A stretch of DNA of 64,000 nt from Laguncularia racemosa. Its lineage: Eukaryota > Streptophyta > Magnoliopsida > Myrtales > Combretaceae. The notes beneath the pieces were generated by a model, which saw only the letters and a program-made list of their open reading frames with translations, was not told the DNA's origin and searched no databases. Location: NCBI GenBank assembly GCA_037954665.1, contig JBBMOL010000098.1, positions 1,612,001 through 1,676,000 of the forward strand. The letters are read 5' to 3'. Position 1 is the first letter of the stretch. Each line of letters opens with the position of its first letter. Shown here one piece after another: positions 25,557 to 36,880 of this stretch. The position numbers and the translations under genes are program-made.

Positions 25557-25872
25557 AAATTATAAAGATAACCCTATAAAATTTAGATATTATAGAACCA
25601 CCTTAATTTAAAAAAAAAACTCAACATTCATACCCTTTAGCATGAGTTGTTGTTCTAATATGCTTTTTATTGAATTGATATAACAAGTCGAAGTTTTATA
25701 ATATGTTGCTTTCTTTGAAAATTTGGGTCCAAGCAATCCATATAAGCTATATAGATAAATTATAGTGGAATTCATATTTTTATTGGAGCGTATAAATTGT
25801 AAATATTGAGTTTTTTAAATCTAAGATGTTTCTGTAATATTTAATATTTACAAGAGATATCTCAATAATTCA
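25557..25872. mobile_element. MITE-like inverted-repeat element, about 316 bp
   Basis: The left arm (from GATAACCCTATAAAATTTAG, about 25566) is imperfectly repeated in reverse complement in the right arm (about 25800-25872), for example TAGATATTATAGAACCACCTT against TAAATATTACAGAAACATCTT. The arms are about 70 bp around an AT-rich centre with no coding capacity. Ends and target duplication are not fixed. Confidence 0.55.
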
Positions 25873-26124
25873 CTTTTTCTTTTCTTTTTTCCCTAAAGAT
25901 ATCCCAATTATTGTTATCCATGTTGTTATTAGCATTTAAAATTTCCATGCTGTAGCTTTACCAAAAAATAAAAAAAAAAAGAAAAAGAAAAAAAATTCCG
26001 TGTTGTGCACGTACCTCAAAGATGGCACATCACAGTTGTTACTTGGGTTTTGTCCATTATGTAGAGAGGGTCATCGTGAAACCGCAGGGCCGTTTAAATG
26101 TGGATAAAGGGTCAGTTCGATCCG

Positions 26125-26865
26125 TGTTTGGAACCGGCCTAGCGATTCATGGACTATGTGGCCTTGATGGCCGGTTTTGAATCAGCCGATGATCCGCCAG
26201 GTTGGATGGGTTATGGGATTCAAGGTTGCCAATTCATGAATGTGATAAGTTAAGATCAATTTAAAATTGAAAAAAAAAATATTTATTTAAATTTAAATAA
26301 TATTAAAAATTAAAAATATTTACATTTGAAGTAGGAAAATTTATTTTCTATCAATAGTATTTATTGTGTTACTATTAATGACATAAGAAATAAATACGCT
26401 TTAAGACTATATCCAGTTATATATTTATAGAAAGAAGGCTATAATTCCTTAATAATGTGATATTAAGACTAACTTTTATCTTCTGATCTTTTTTTTTTAT
26501 GGACTTTTTGTCAAACATTACTAATATTACAACTATATTTGAGTGTAGCTTTATATAAATAAATACAAGTTTTCTTTAATTTATTTGAAAAATGGACTAA
26601 AATCTCCATTATTTTTTGGCCCATATTTTTTCTTTTCTTTTTTCAAATCTCAATTTTAAACCTAAGTATTTTCTAATTAATTTAAAAAAAAAGTAAAAAA
26701 AAAGTGAAGCTATGGTTCATGGGTCTAAACCAAATCCGTGAACTACCAAGTCAATTGAATTGGCAAAGAACCAAGTCCTAATGGATTGGTCATAGTTCAT
26801 CACTTTTAAAACCATGACCTAGTGATTCCATGCCTAGTTTTGAGCCAGTTTAATTAGTTTCCTAG
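26125..26865. mobile_element. Possible old DNA element with GC-richer inverted ends
   Basis: A GC-richer block at about 26090-26250 (with AACCGGCCTAGCGATTCATG) partly matches the reverse complement of about 26715-26865 (GAATCACTAGGTCATGG on the minus strand). The interior, 26270-26700, is very AT-rich. Similarity is patchy, so the call is weak. Confidence 0.3.
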
Positions 26866-26989
26866 GTTTAGGGCCACTATAATATGGTGCTTGTTATGCT
26901 TGCTCCAATTCATTAGAGAAGAAACAAAAATAAATCAATGTGTAAATTATATAAATGCTTCTAAAAAGTTTTGAAATTGTATGGATCCT

Positions 26990-27380
26990 TTAACTTTTTA
27001 AAATTCAATACTTAAACCTTTTGAAAAGGAAAATAACAAATGAAAGTATTAATGTTTGGAGTTAAATTCAAATGAAGAATTGAACTTTTAAATGGTTAAA
27101 ATAAAAAATGAATGTTATGTTAGGAGGTTCAACTAAACGATTAAAACTACTATAGAAAAATTAGAGTTTTAATCTTCTATTTGAATATTTGATCATAGCG
27201 TTGATCTAATATTTTAACCACTTAAAAATTCAATTTTTTATTTGATTCGCTTACCATAACATTGATTTTCTTTTTTAATCACTTGAAAATTTGACCCTTT
27301 ATTTGATTTTAATCTCAAATATTAATCATTTTGTGTATAATTATTCCCTCTTGAAACAATTGTGAAACTCACTTTTTTAT
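26990..27380. mobile_element. Inverted-repeat (MITE-like) element
   Basis: The arm at about 27040-27120 (ending AATGAATGTTATG) is matched over about 78 bases by the reverse complement of about 27255-27333 (starting CATAACATTGATT). A spacer of about 135 bases lies between. Outer ends are not sharply defined. No coding capacity. Confidence 0.5.
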
Positions 27381-27443
27381 GTGTTGAATACTTATATATA
27401 ATTTCCTATTGACTAGGACAAAACACATTACATATTTAATTAA

Positions 27444-27736
27444 GGATAAATATCACATTTGATACTTAAATTTTATCAATTTTTGTAATTAGGTACCTAA
27501 AGTTTAAATATATTAATTTGCTACCTACTAAATTTTTGATGTCATTGATAGTATCTGGATAGGATAGTTAATTGCAAAATAAGAAAAATTTAGGTAGTTA
27601 AGTACAAAAATGGACAAAATTTATATGGTTAATTATAAAAACATAAAAATTTTAGGTAGTAAATTAATACTTTAAAACTTCAGATAGTTAATTATAAAAA
27701 TGATAAAAGTTTAAGTATCAAATATGGTAATTATCC
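27444..27736. mobile_element. MITE, about 293 bp, with terminal GGATAA/TTATCC
   Basis: Left GGATAAATATCACATTTGAT and the reverse complement of the right end (GGATAATTACCATATTTGAT) match, and the match runs inward for about 85 bases with few changes. The TTAA-rich flanks make the target duplication ambiguous. Typical structure of a small non-autonomous DNA transposon. Confidence 0.7.
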
Positions 27737-28345
27737 ATTAATTAATATAACTACTATCAAAGAAAGAAAAGATAATATGGTCGTAAGTAGCCACCTAATT
27801 TTCTTTTGATTTTCTTGTTTAGTTCAATTTCCTACAATTTTTCTTTTTTAATTTTCTAAATTTTTTAATAGTTTTGTAAATTAAATATATTACACATGTT
27901 GTCCTCGTTAGGAGGAAATTACACATAAGCAGCCAGTACATAAAAGATTTAGGTCAAACTTTATGTTACTAAAGTTACTATTTTGCTTAATTCCTTTAGA
28001 TGCCGTCAAACTAGGTGGCATTCATCAAAACCCTCTGCAACCTTCTTACCATGAACAAATGCCATATATCACTTACATAATGGCCATTCTAATGGAAATT
28101 TGATTTGTCTCATTTGGAAAAGTTAAGTATCAAAACAAAAAGAAGAAAAATTCAAAGCTTGGGGCTAGCAACTATGATTGACAACAAGCATCATTGGGAG
28201 AAGTTGCCCAGACAAAAAAATAAAAAATAAAAATTCAATCACAATAAGATAGTTGTGGAACAAATCTGTTGTTTGATGAGCTTCACTTGCTATTAGATCA
28301 AAAGTAGACTTCTGGCAATGACGATGTTTCTTGTTATCATCAGTT
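27737..28345. other. Intergenic DNA, nothing recognised
   Basis: AT-rich between the MITE cluster and the tandem duplication at 28346. No coding or repeat signal seen. Confidence 0.5.
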
Positions 28346-28872
28346 TATCTAATATTATTCATATCAGTTGAGAAACTGTATGTGTAATTAGATTTACATA
28401 ATTGAAAAAGTTGTATGTATTCCTGGATATAGGATAATGTAAATCTTCCAAATTATTACCATCATTGCTACTTACATTGTTACTACTACACCATCTTCCC
28501 CCTCCACCATTACATCTTGAAAACCTTTTGCAGGATCACTACCATAACTATTATTTCGTAATTTCACCACCACTACCATCACTACTACCATCTCTATGCT
28601 CATTTAATTATCTGATATTATGCATATTAGTTGAGAAACTGTATGTGTAATTAGATCTATATAATTGAAAAAAGTTGCATGTACTCTTAGATATAGGATG
28701 ACGTAAATCTTCCAAATTATTACCACCATACCACCATTGCCACTTATACTACTATTACTGCACTATCTTCACCACCATTATTACATCTTGAAAACCTTTT
28801 GTAGTATCACTACCACAACTATTATTTCGTAACTTTACCAACATTACCATCACCACCACCGTCTCTATTGCA
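28346..28872. repeat. Tandem duplication, two copies of about 263 bp, with ACC/ATT-rich part
   Basis: GAGAAACTGTATGTGTAATT occurs at 28370 and 28633, and the units continue in parallel through CTTCCAAATTATTACCA, ACATCTTGAAAACCTTTTG and ACTATTATTTCGTAA. Each unit ends in triplet-like CACCACTACCATC sequence, which continues beyond the second unit to about 28990. Open frames here are products of the triplet repeats. Confidence 0.85.
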
Positions 28873-31020
28873 ATTGTTATAGTTGGTGTGTTAATAATAC
28901 CTCCACCACACAACACCTTTATTACTGTTGTCTCTCTTAAATAGCGACCACCCCATCATTACCATTACTACTACAAATGAACCAATGAATGTTACTACCA
29001 TCATGCTGTTTTGCTATTGGTGAGTAGTTAGCAATGAAAGTGGTATTATAATAGTGGTGGTAATGGTAGTATAATAATGGCAGCAATAATGTTGAGATGG
29101 TAATAAAATAAGAAGATGTAGTTAAATAAATACAAAATAACATGAATAATATAATTTTAAAATCATTACTCTAGTGTTGTACTTATACATAATAACAACA
29201 TACAATACAAAGAATTTTGACTGTATCAAATATAATATCAGAAATAAATGTTGTATTGTTCTCCCTATACCATACATGCTGTTCCCCATCTCCTACACTA
29301 AGCTAAAAACCAAACGTTACTTTATTGTCGTTATTCCAGCTCCCAAGGCAGTTTTTCCAAATCTAACGTTATGAGAGTGAGTATTCATGGCACATCCTCG
29401 AGGTTTTACAAGGTCCAATGAAACCAACAATGGTTGTAAACTCAATACCATTTATACATAGCAAACTTCCCAGGAGTTATGAATTTAAATTTGATGAAAC
29501 CGTTATTGGTTTTGGAATGTCAGGTCTACAAGAAGGTTGATGGAAATATAATAATATATATCTTGTGTTATATGTAGACGAGATATACTTTAAAACTTAA
29601 ATTGGCAATAATAATGTACTTACCTAAGAAGCGGGCAAAACATGGCTGTGGAGTTGCTTGACAAAGATTTAGGCAAAACAAACTATATCATAGATATAAG
29701 AATTCACTGAGATAAACTGAAAGGCTGATTGCACAAAGTCAATTGATGTACTTCAACAAAATGTTAGGCATATGGTCATTTTAATAATTCATTTTTTATG
29801 GGATGCTAAATTTTAGGAAAGGATCTTATAATGTCACCTAGCATGTTAATATAAGTCATTATGGAAGCGACATGTTTGATCTTTCTAGGCTTTACTTTAT
29901 TGCTCGAGTTGTAGCCCAACAACATGGTCTACCCTCTTCAAGTGAATTCGGCTCTTTTCACTTGTATAATATAAAACTCGAATAGGAAAATATTTATAGG
30001 AGAAAAAGATAGATAGAGCTGAATCTACCAGGTTTTAGAAGTACATTCCATGCGGCTTACAATGAATCGGATTTTTCTTGTAAATTGGATATGTTTATTT
30101 ATATTATTTTCAACCTTATACAATTGCAATGAATCAAACCTAGTTTAAAAGTAGCGCCCCTGACTTTATTTATCTAATGATGATTTACTGTGTGCATGAA
30201 TCGGGTTTTGGGACATGGATCCCCCAAATTTCTCATTTCCAATTACTAATTGCATGTTCTTTTAACAGTGCTCCAGTGTAATTGGTCCCGTTGTTCACTC
30301 TCCGTGACAGGGCACGCTAAACGTCGATGACATTATCCTATTACGCTACGTTTCTGTTGATAATTGTTACATACGTTATTTTTTTTAAAGGGTTAAAATA
30401 AAGATATCAAACTATATATATATTATATCAATGAACGTCTGCACATGTAAATAGGTTATATTGAGAAATTTTGTAGAGGAATGTTCTTAAATAATGTACT
30501 TTTAATTTTTTTTTATAAAATAGTATATTCAAAAAATTTATTAAAAAAACAGGTCACAAAAGCATAGACTTGAAATGTATTTTCATTTTTGTGAAATTTT
30601 GCAAAATTGAATACATAGACATGATATGTACCTTCGATAAATTACTCTGACAAATATTTTTGATATCATCCCTCTACCGTTCAATAATTTTATAGGATAT
30701 TGCAAACCTATAAAAATTATTACAAAGTGATACTGCAAATTCACACAGTAACACAACATGTGAACCAAAATATGTAAACAAATTTTTTGCACTAACAATT
30801 TGTATTAGAAATGTAAATCTTCAGTTTCTCGATTCATTATTCAGACATCTCTATTTATTTTTTCATTCTTCTTCTTCCTCCCTAGTTTGTGCTTTCTATT
30901 TTCTTAATTTCTATTTCACACAGGTGTAGCTTATACATCTACAATTGTAGGAATATCAAGATGATATATTTTGGTACATTTAGCTTCCTACATTTTGTAC
31001 TTTTTTTCTTATTATGTTAT
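28873..31020. other. Intergenic DNA, no gene recognised
   Basis: Triplet-rich sequence to about 29110, then AT-rich sequence. Short open frames (28937-29143, 29174-29374 and 30583-30798) have no family match that I can recognise. Confidence 0.5.
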
Positions 31021-31790
31021 GGTAATTGTTAATTAGTCGTTAGAAATTAATTAGTAAAAAAATTACGTATTAGTTGTAAATATAATATCTTTGTGTATTA
31101 TTATGAAAATTGAAGTGAAATTATGTTCTTGTCAATTAATCGTTAATTAGTAGACAATTAGTCACTAATACGTTATTAATTAACATTAGAAAATTAATTA
31201 GTAAAATTTTTTATATTAGTTGTAAATGACATGTCTTCAATTGTTGTTGTGAAAGTTGTTGTTAATTAATCATTAATAAGTCATTAAAAAATTAATTAGT
31301 AAAAAAATTACGTATTGGTTGTAAATATAATATCTTGATGTATAATTGTGAAAATTGACGTAAAATTAAGTTGTTATTAATTAATTGTTAATTAGTAGAT
31401 AATTGGTTGCTAATATATCATTAATTAACATTAGAAAATTAATTAGTAAAAAAATTATGTATTGGTTGTAAATGATATATCTTTACTTGTTGTTGTGAAA
31501 GTTATTGTTAATTAATTATTAATTAGTAAATAATTAGTTGTTAATATGTTATTAATTAGTCATAGGAAATTAATTAGTAAAAAAATTATGTGTTGGTTGC
31601 AAATGTAATATCTTGATGTATTATTGTGAAAATTGACATGAAATTAAGTTCTTATTAATTAATAGTTAATTAGTAGATAATTAGTCACTAATATGTCATT
31701 AATTAGCATTAGAAAATTAATTAGTAAAAAAATTACGTATTGGTTGTAAATGTAATATTTTAGTATATTATTATGAATATTGATGTGAAA
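31021..31790. repeat. AT-rich tandem array with alternating monomers
   Basis: The anchor AATTAATTAGTAAA recurs with TTAGT starts at 31051, 31198, 31296, 31443, 31574 and 31721, so spacings are 147, 98, 147, 131 and 147. Two monomer types alternate. The 147-base type has GTGAAAATTGACATGAAATT-like sequence. The shorter type has TGTTGTTGTGAAAGTT. Both share the segment TATTGGTTGTAAAT. The array ends about 200 bases before the PMD pseudogene. Confidence 0.85.
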
Positions 31791-31989
31791 TTATTTTGAT
31801 ATTGATGATAATATTTTTTTTTTGGTGCATAATAGATGGAGCTTCGATCTTTCGATCCTTTTATTTTAACATAGCAGGAAGGACATCGATCAAATGTCGT
31901 TTAGGACGGAGAGGTAAACCACATTTACTTTATTGGGGGATTTATGTTACATTGTCAATAGTACAACATTTAACTTCTTACATTTTAAG

Positions 31990-32695
31990 AGTAATCATGG
32001 CTCATCGTCTGATGGCGCAAGATGTCACTTTGTTGTGACGAGAACATCATTCCCATTGATCCTTGAATGGAGCCATTTCTACAATCGGTAGGATTCTTAA
32101 GTGCGAGCCACTTGCCAATCATACAGCTGGATTGACACATGATAATTGCTTTGGTCAAGCGATGGAGGCCAAGGATGCACATATTTCACATGTTGATTGG
32201 GGAGTTTATTATCACCTTATAGGATGTGAGGTCCGGCTAAGCCTTCCAATCGATGGTCCGATAGTTACAAGGAGTAGTTGTTTAGATTGGGATGTAACAT
32301 GCGAAAGATTGTTGGGGGCAAGGTTAAGGTCTAGAAGTAGGGGGGACCACATTAGCATGATGTGGCTTCATGATGTACTAGATCCTTCTAACCAACGTCG
32401 ATAGCAAGTAGGTTCAACATCATAAGCGTGTGTAAATATTGCAGTTATTGGGGGGGATTTATTTTTTTCGATAAATCTAACTCCCTTGTCCACATATGAT
32501 GTTTACGCCTTTGTTGGAGTATTTTGACATTACATGGACATATAGCTGGGGTTTTGCGTATTTGGCCTAGTTATATCGCTAGCTTTGTGTTGCATCATCT
32601 TTGTTAGGTCATGAGATTAGAGGGACTGTAATACTTTTACAGGTTTGGGCATGGAATGGATTCCTACACCTAACACCTCTTAGTCTGCACAAGCT
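31990..32695 (+). pseudogene. Plant mobile domain (PMD, aminotransferase-like) pseudogene, first part
   Basis: PMD proteins are plant proteins of the MAIN/MAIL type or encoded by transposons. Pieces of the domain appear in order in different frames. From 32067 there is MEPFLQSVGFLS, ALVKRWRPRMHIFHM and GEFIITL, ended by TAG at 32220-32222 where the family has Gln (TLQDV). Next, in another frame from about 32236, come LSLPIDGPIVT and DWDVTCERLLG. Near 32454 is GGFIFFDKSN. Near 32546 is SWGFAYLA then TAG (32568-32570) where Trp is usual, and near 32631 is ILLQVWAW. At least two frameshifts and several stops make it non-functional. The domain resumes at about 33965 after an inserted element. Origin as part of a transposon is likely but not shown. 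Confidence 0.8.
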
Positions 32696-32752
32696 TGTTA
32701 TAGAGGCTAAAACTCCCTTGGCTACCCACTAGAAAACGCGGAAGGACACATA

Positions 32753-33690
32753 ACATGATGTGCCTAAAACCAATATTAAGCACATACAAAAACCAATTTG
32801 AAAGACAAACAAACAATGTCAATCAAACTAGTCTCAATCTTACGAACAAAGGTGTCAATTCCCAATGAATGTAACCAATTCTTCAATTATGATGTAATCA
32901 ATCTTAGATCCAAATATGATATAGCTCTGATACCAAAAAGATGATGTGCCTAAAACCACTTAGAAGCACAATCAAAAGACTTAAGAAAAACAATCTCAAG
33001 TCAAGGCAAAACCGGATCCACAAAGGGCAATTTCACGTGAACCCTAATGAAGATATAAGGAAATCCAAAAGTTCAAAGATATAATTGTAATACCATAATG
33101 ATAATATCTTCTAACAACACTTTAATCTCATATAATCTACGAAGATAATCCACAAATGACAAAGAAAATCTCAATTCCAAGAACTCCTTTCCAATAGTGA
33201 AGTACACGTTTTCAAGGGAATTCTTCAATGAAGATTCGAATTCAATTGCAAAGTACTTCAAATAAACACAATAATTCGTGAACAATAAGATGTATTTCTG
33301 ACCAAGAACTATCTCAATTCAACCCTAGATATGACACACTAGAGAAGAAAAGAAATCACAACAAAATGAAATTGATACAACTCACAATTTCAAGATGTTG
33401 CACTCGCTACAATTTCAACTCTTGGGATTGAAATTGATAAGAGTTTAGATGACAATTAGGAACCCTAATTCTCACGTGAAAGGAAGTGTTTTATCTGCAA
33501 AAAATGGCCTCCCAAACCCTCTCTTAAGCAAATATTTATACTTGCTACTCCTAGGGTTAAAAAGTGCTCAAAATTACAAGTTTGCCACTTTTAAGATGAC
33601 TAACCCTAAATGAAAATTACAAGGAAATAAAAGTGTCCCAAAACCAAAATACAACCAAAATAGTTCATAAAAGAAGAAATATATAAAAGA
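32753..33690 (-). mobile_element. LTR-element remnant inserted into the PMD pseudogene
   Basis: GATGTGCCTAAAACCA occurs at 32756 and 32944. Before the second copy, GCTCTGATACCA (32924-32935) is the reverse complement of a tRNA-Met-type primer site, so sequence to the right of about 32937 is probably the 5' LTR of a minus-strand element and the first copy the end of its 3' LTR. The interior is reduced to under 200 bases. No coding sequence was seen. The right border is estimated from where PMD-like sequence resumes; 33692-33964 could belong to either. Confidence 0.5.
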
Positions 33691-33964
33691 AATGGTCTTC
33701 AAGATGCCGGTCTTCTATAGGATCCATTGGCCCAACTCATCGCCAGTTCAGGTCGATCCATGGATAACCCACAAGCTGAGTCTGAGGGAGTTTGTCCATT
33801 GCCCTATAAAATATGATAAGTGTGCTTGTTGGAAAACACAATACAAGAATAATAGAAAAGAGGTTAATATATAAATAATTCCGGGGCCGATCTGCTCAAA
33901 ATGGGCCCTCAACGCCAAAACTTGAATTCCTTTAGTTCTTGCCCTAATGATAGGTCTTGTCGGA

Positions 33965-34440
33965 TTTTATTCCTATCTTAACATCACTTGACCCATGTAG
34001 TTGGTGCATATCAAGATACACTTGATAGGGAACATGATAAGTAGGTATTTCGGTAACCATTTTTTTTTTTAATTTTTCCATTTCATCATTTGCATCATTA
34101 ACAACAGATCTTATTTGCTACCCTTTAAGTCAAGTGGGAGCCATACGTTGAGAGTTTGATTTATATCCTATCATGTTTCTGCAAAGGTGGCATTAGCATT
34201 TGGACCACTTAAGTGCCACTCTTATGTTTTCACATAGTTAGGTGGCATTACGCCAACTGTGTTGTAAGGTAGTTTGAGGGGTTTCAATATATTTTATAGG
34301 ATGTGAATTTACAACCAGAGCTTTATCAAATTGACTTGTGTAGGTGGGTTGATGTTGATTAGCCGGTGTAGCATACAATGTACATATCCTTATGGGCAAA
34401 GCATATGGCTTAGGTGGTGTACATGGAGGGCCTTTGTGGC
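33965..34440 (+). pseudogene. Plant mobile domain pseudogene, second part
   Basis: PMD-like residues continue in order: LTHVVGAYQDTLDREHDK from about 33984, KWEPYVESL from about 34133, VPLLCFHIVRWHYANCVVR from about 34211 with a stop directly after where the family has Gln (RQF), then YQIDL and MYISLWAKHM to about 34405. Stops and frame changes interrupt it. Together with 31990-32695 it makes one broken domain split by the LTR remnant. Confidence 0.75.
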
Positions 34441-35400
34441 ATTTATGAAGAATACATGAGGTAGTAAAAATTTATCAGCCGTTGATATATAGGACACAAG
34501 GGAGTAGTTCTTAAATATCTAGTAAATACAACATCAATACTCGTTGGGTGATTTATTACATAACTATCATTAATTATTCAATTTACAATTTGTCCTAACA
34601 TGTAGATTGATACATTAAGACAAATCTGACTATCCTTGGATTATGATACGACCATTAGTATAGCTAGTTATGGTTTTGAATTCATACATCACCACTTTGG
34701 GGGGGGGGTGTGGGGGGTGGTGTTGTTTGACACTTTACCTACAGGCTAACTAGCAACATGGTGTAGAGGTTGATGCTAAGTTCGAACCCACTAACATTTT
34801 CCAATAGAAGCTAATTCCTGCATGTTGTAGGATCGCAGGATGTCAACTACTCTGAAACCGAGCTAAGGTACATGAATATTCATCAAAGGATCAATAGTTC
34901 CTATCGGATTCTAGTGTGATGTATGATAGCTCAACCCTAATGCCTAGCACATACATCACACCACATCATCATTCCATTAGTGGTCTTATCTCTACACCGC
35001 CTACTTTGCTTAAGAGACACTCTGGTAAACAATCAATTTATTAAGGTAAATCTTCATAGCGTGCTATAGAGTGAAGTCTAATGCCTTCCCGAGACTTCGA
35101 TGATACCCTACAGCACCATCCAACACATGAGTCATAAGCTTATCTTACTCCACGTCCAAGGCCGTCAAGAAAGCCCATTAAAGCATTTGCTTAGCTGATT
35201 AGACAATTCACTGGAAGAAGGAATAAGAAGGGATATAATTCTATTTTTTTATTTATTTATCTTTCATTAAATTTTTTAGTTAAAGTAAATTAATATGTGA
35301 AATTGATAAATTTATTAACATTGTCTAATAAATTATTTATGAAAATTAATATTGTCTAATGAATTTGTTAATATTGTCTAATAAATTAGCATCAATTTTT
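34441..35400. other. Sequence downstream of the PMD pseudogene, origin unknown
   Basis: No reading frame recognised. It holds a G-rich patch (34699-34730) and several short stretches with normal GC content up to about 35200 that could be more of the same old element. After 35220 it is AT-rich with three copies of an ATTGTCTAAT motif. Confidence 0.45.
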
Positions 35401-35820
35401 TTTTACATTAAAAAATAAAGTATAAAGGGGTGCCAAAATTTTTTAAAATAAAATTTAAATAAATTTTTATAATTTTTAAATTTATGAAAATCTTATTTTT
35501 TGTTATTCTATATGTAAACTTGTAATTTTTTAAAACAAAAAAAAAAATAATGTGAGAAAATTTATTTATTTTACATGATTTTTCATCAATTTTTTTCAAT
35601 AATAAAAAAATTTGCACTAAAGGCGTTGACATGGTCCATGCCTTCATGACCTATTTTTGCAATAATTTTTTTGGATAAACTATTTTGCATTTTTTTAAAA
35701 TGCATTATTTGAGAGAATTTCTCAAATTTTGTATATTTCATACTTATTGTTTTCTGTAAGATATTTCGGTGTTGAAATTTCTTTTGATCATATGACAAGT
35801 GCATGGGCTAAACATTAATA
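35401..35820. repeat. AT-rich repeat with modules like those of the 20463-21257 foldback
   Basis: CACTAAAGGCGTTGACATGG at 35613 followed by TCCATGCCTTCATG matches the module CACTAAAGGTGTGGACATTG at 21008 with its CATGTCTTCAAG. AT-rich sequence at 35455-35535 also resembles 49607-49700. It is perhaps a fragment of the same family. Open frames here are made by these modules. Confidence 0.4.
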
Positions 35821-36539
35821 ACAACTAACATATAACTCATGACAAATTAAAATTACCCTACCACTACAAACGAGAAGAAAATTATTTTTCCTATAAACTC
35901 TTTTCCAAATTTTTTTATCTTAAAATTATGTGAATTTACACTTACCAATCTTTTTCCTTCATCCAATTACTATCTTTGTCATAGTTACTGGTCATTTTAA
36001 CAATTAATTTTAGTATATTTTTTATTAATTTAACAAATACAAGTTACAAATAAAACAAACTATAGAAAAACCTTATTACAAATAAAAATAAAGTTACAAA
36101 TGATAAAGCAAACTATCAATAGAGTGGAGAGTAGGGATTAAAGTGTTGGTTGACATGGTATGTTAAGAGAAAAAGATATAATAGGATTTTATCCACCACA
36201 TGTATGAATAAGTAGTTGATAAATATCAATAGACTTTGGATACTTGATAGTAAATTTAGAAATCATCCATTACTAGTATCATGTGTTTGATTACTTTATT
36301 GATATTTATCTAATTTATGTATATACATGTGATGTATAATATTCGATAAAAATCTAATTGTTAACATTGTTCCCAAGAGAATGGTGTACAAGCTCAAGAA
36401 AACCCATAAATACCTAGTATCTTTGAAGTGTTGATATTGTAGGTTTAATGGAGGAACCACCAAGCCCAAAGGTGTGTTATCACCTTCCAAAGTAGGATTC
36501 TTATCCTTATAAACACCATTTTTCATAATATTATAACAT
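35821..36539. other. AT-rich intergenic DNA
   Basis: No gene or clear repeat seen. The minus open frame 36296-36526 has no recognisable domain. Confidence 0.5.
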
Positions 36540-36880
36540 GCTATTAGAAAGGGATTTGATGCACTCTACCTTGGGGAAATTAATAGGACCCACGTAGAAG
36601 TTGTTTTATCAAGGAAAGCCGCAGCATATACATAAGTTGTTCACTTTTTAGATCTCAATCGATTGGTTGGTTTACTAAAGAAATTTTAGAATTGTTTCAC
36701 TTGGAGTTACCAAGAGATTGATGCCCCATTTAAACCTAAGAGTGGTGGTACAAAAGCGTCTAACTAAGCAAGGACTCAAATTGATGAGACAACTATTAGA
36801 AAAAGTGGATCCTTAAGTAATGGCAACCATCAAAGAGGATATTGAGTATCTCCTCAAAGCAAAATTTATATTGTTGTTAT
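36540..36880 (+). pseudogene. Ty3/gypsy polyprotein fragment (start of reverse transcriptase)
   Basis: Translated pieces resemble the segment before the gypsy RT core: CFTWSYQEI (about 36693), then, in another frame, TIKEDIEYLLKAKFI (about 36820), like the usual IKEEVEKLLKAGFI. Stops lie between them. It is followed by TGATACCCCAAAA, a common plant LTR start, so a deletion joining pol to an LTR is possible. Family-level call only. Confidence 0.5.

Noticed and set aside
28465..29143. His/Leu- and Tyr-rich open frames as real proteins
   Set aside because: They come from ACC/ATT triplet repeats inside the tandem duplication and its flank.
31021..31790. CRISPR-like array
   Set aside because: Repeats are long, AT-rich and contiguous with no unique spacers, and the host is a plant; this is a satellite-like array.
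34760..34800. B-box-like AGTTCGAACCC as part of a tRNA or SINE
   Set aside because: No A box at the right distance upstream.
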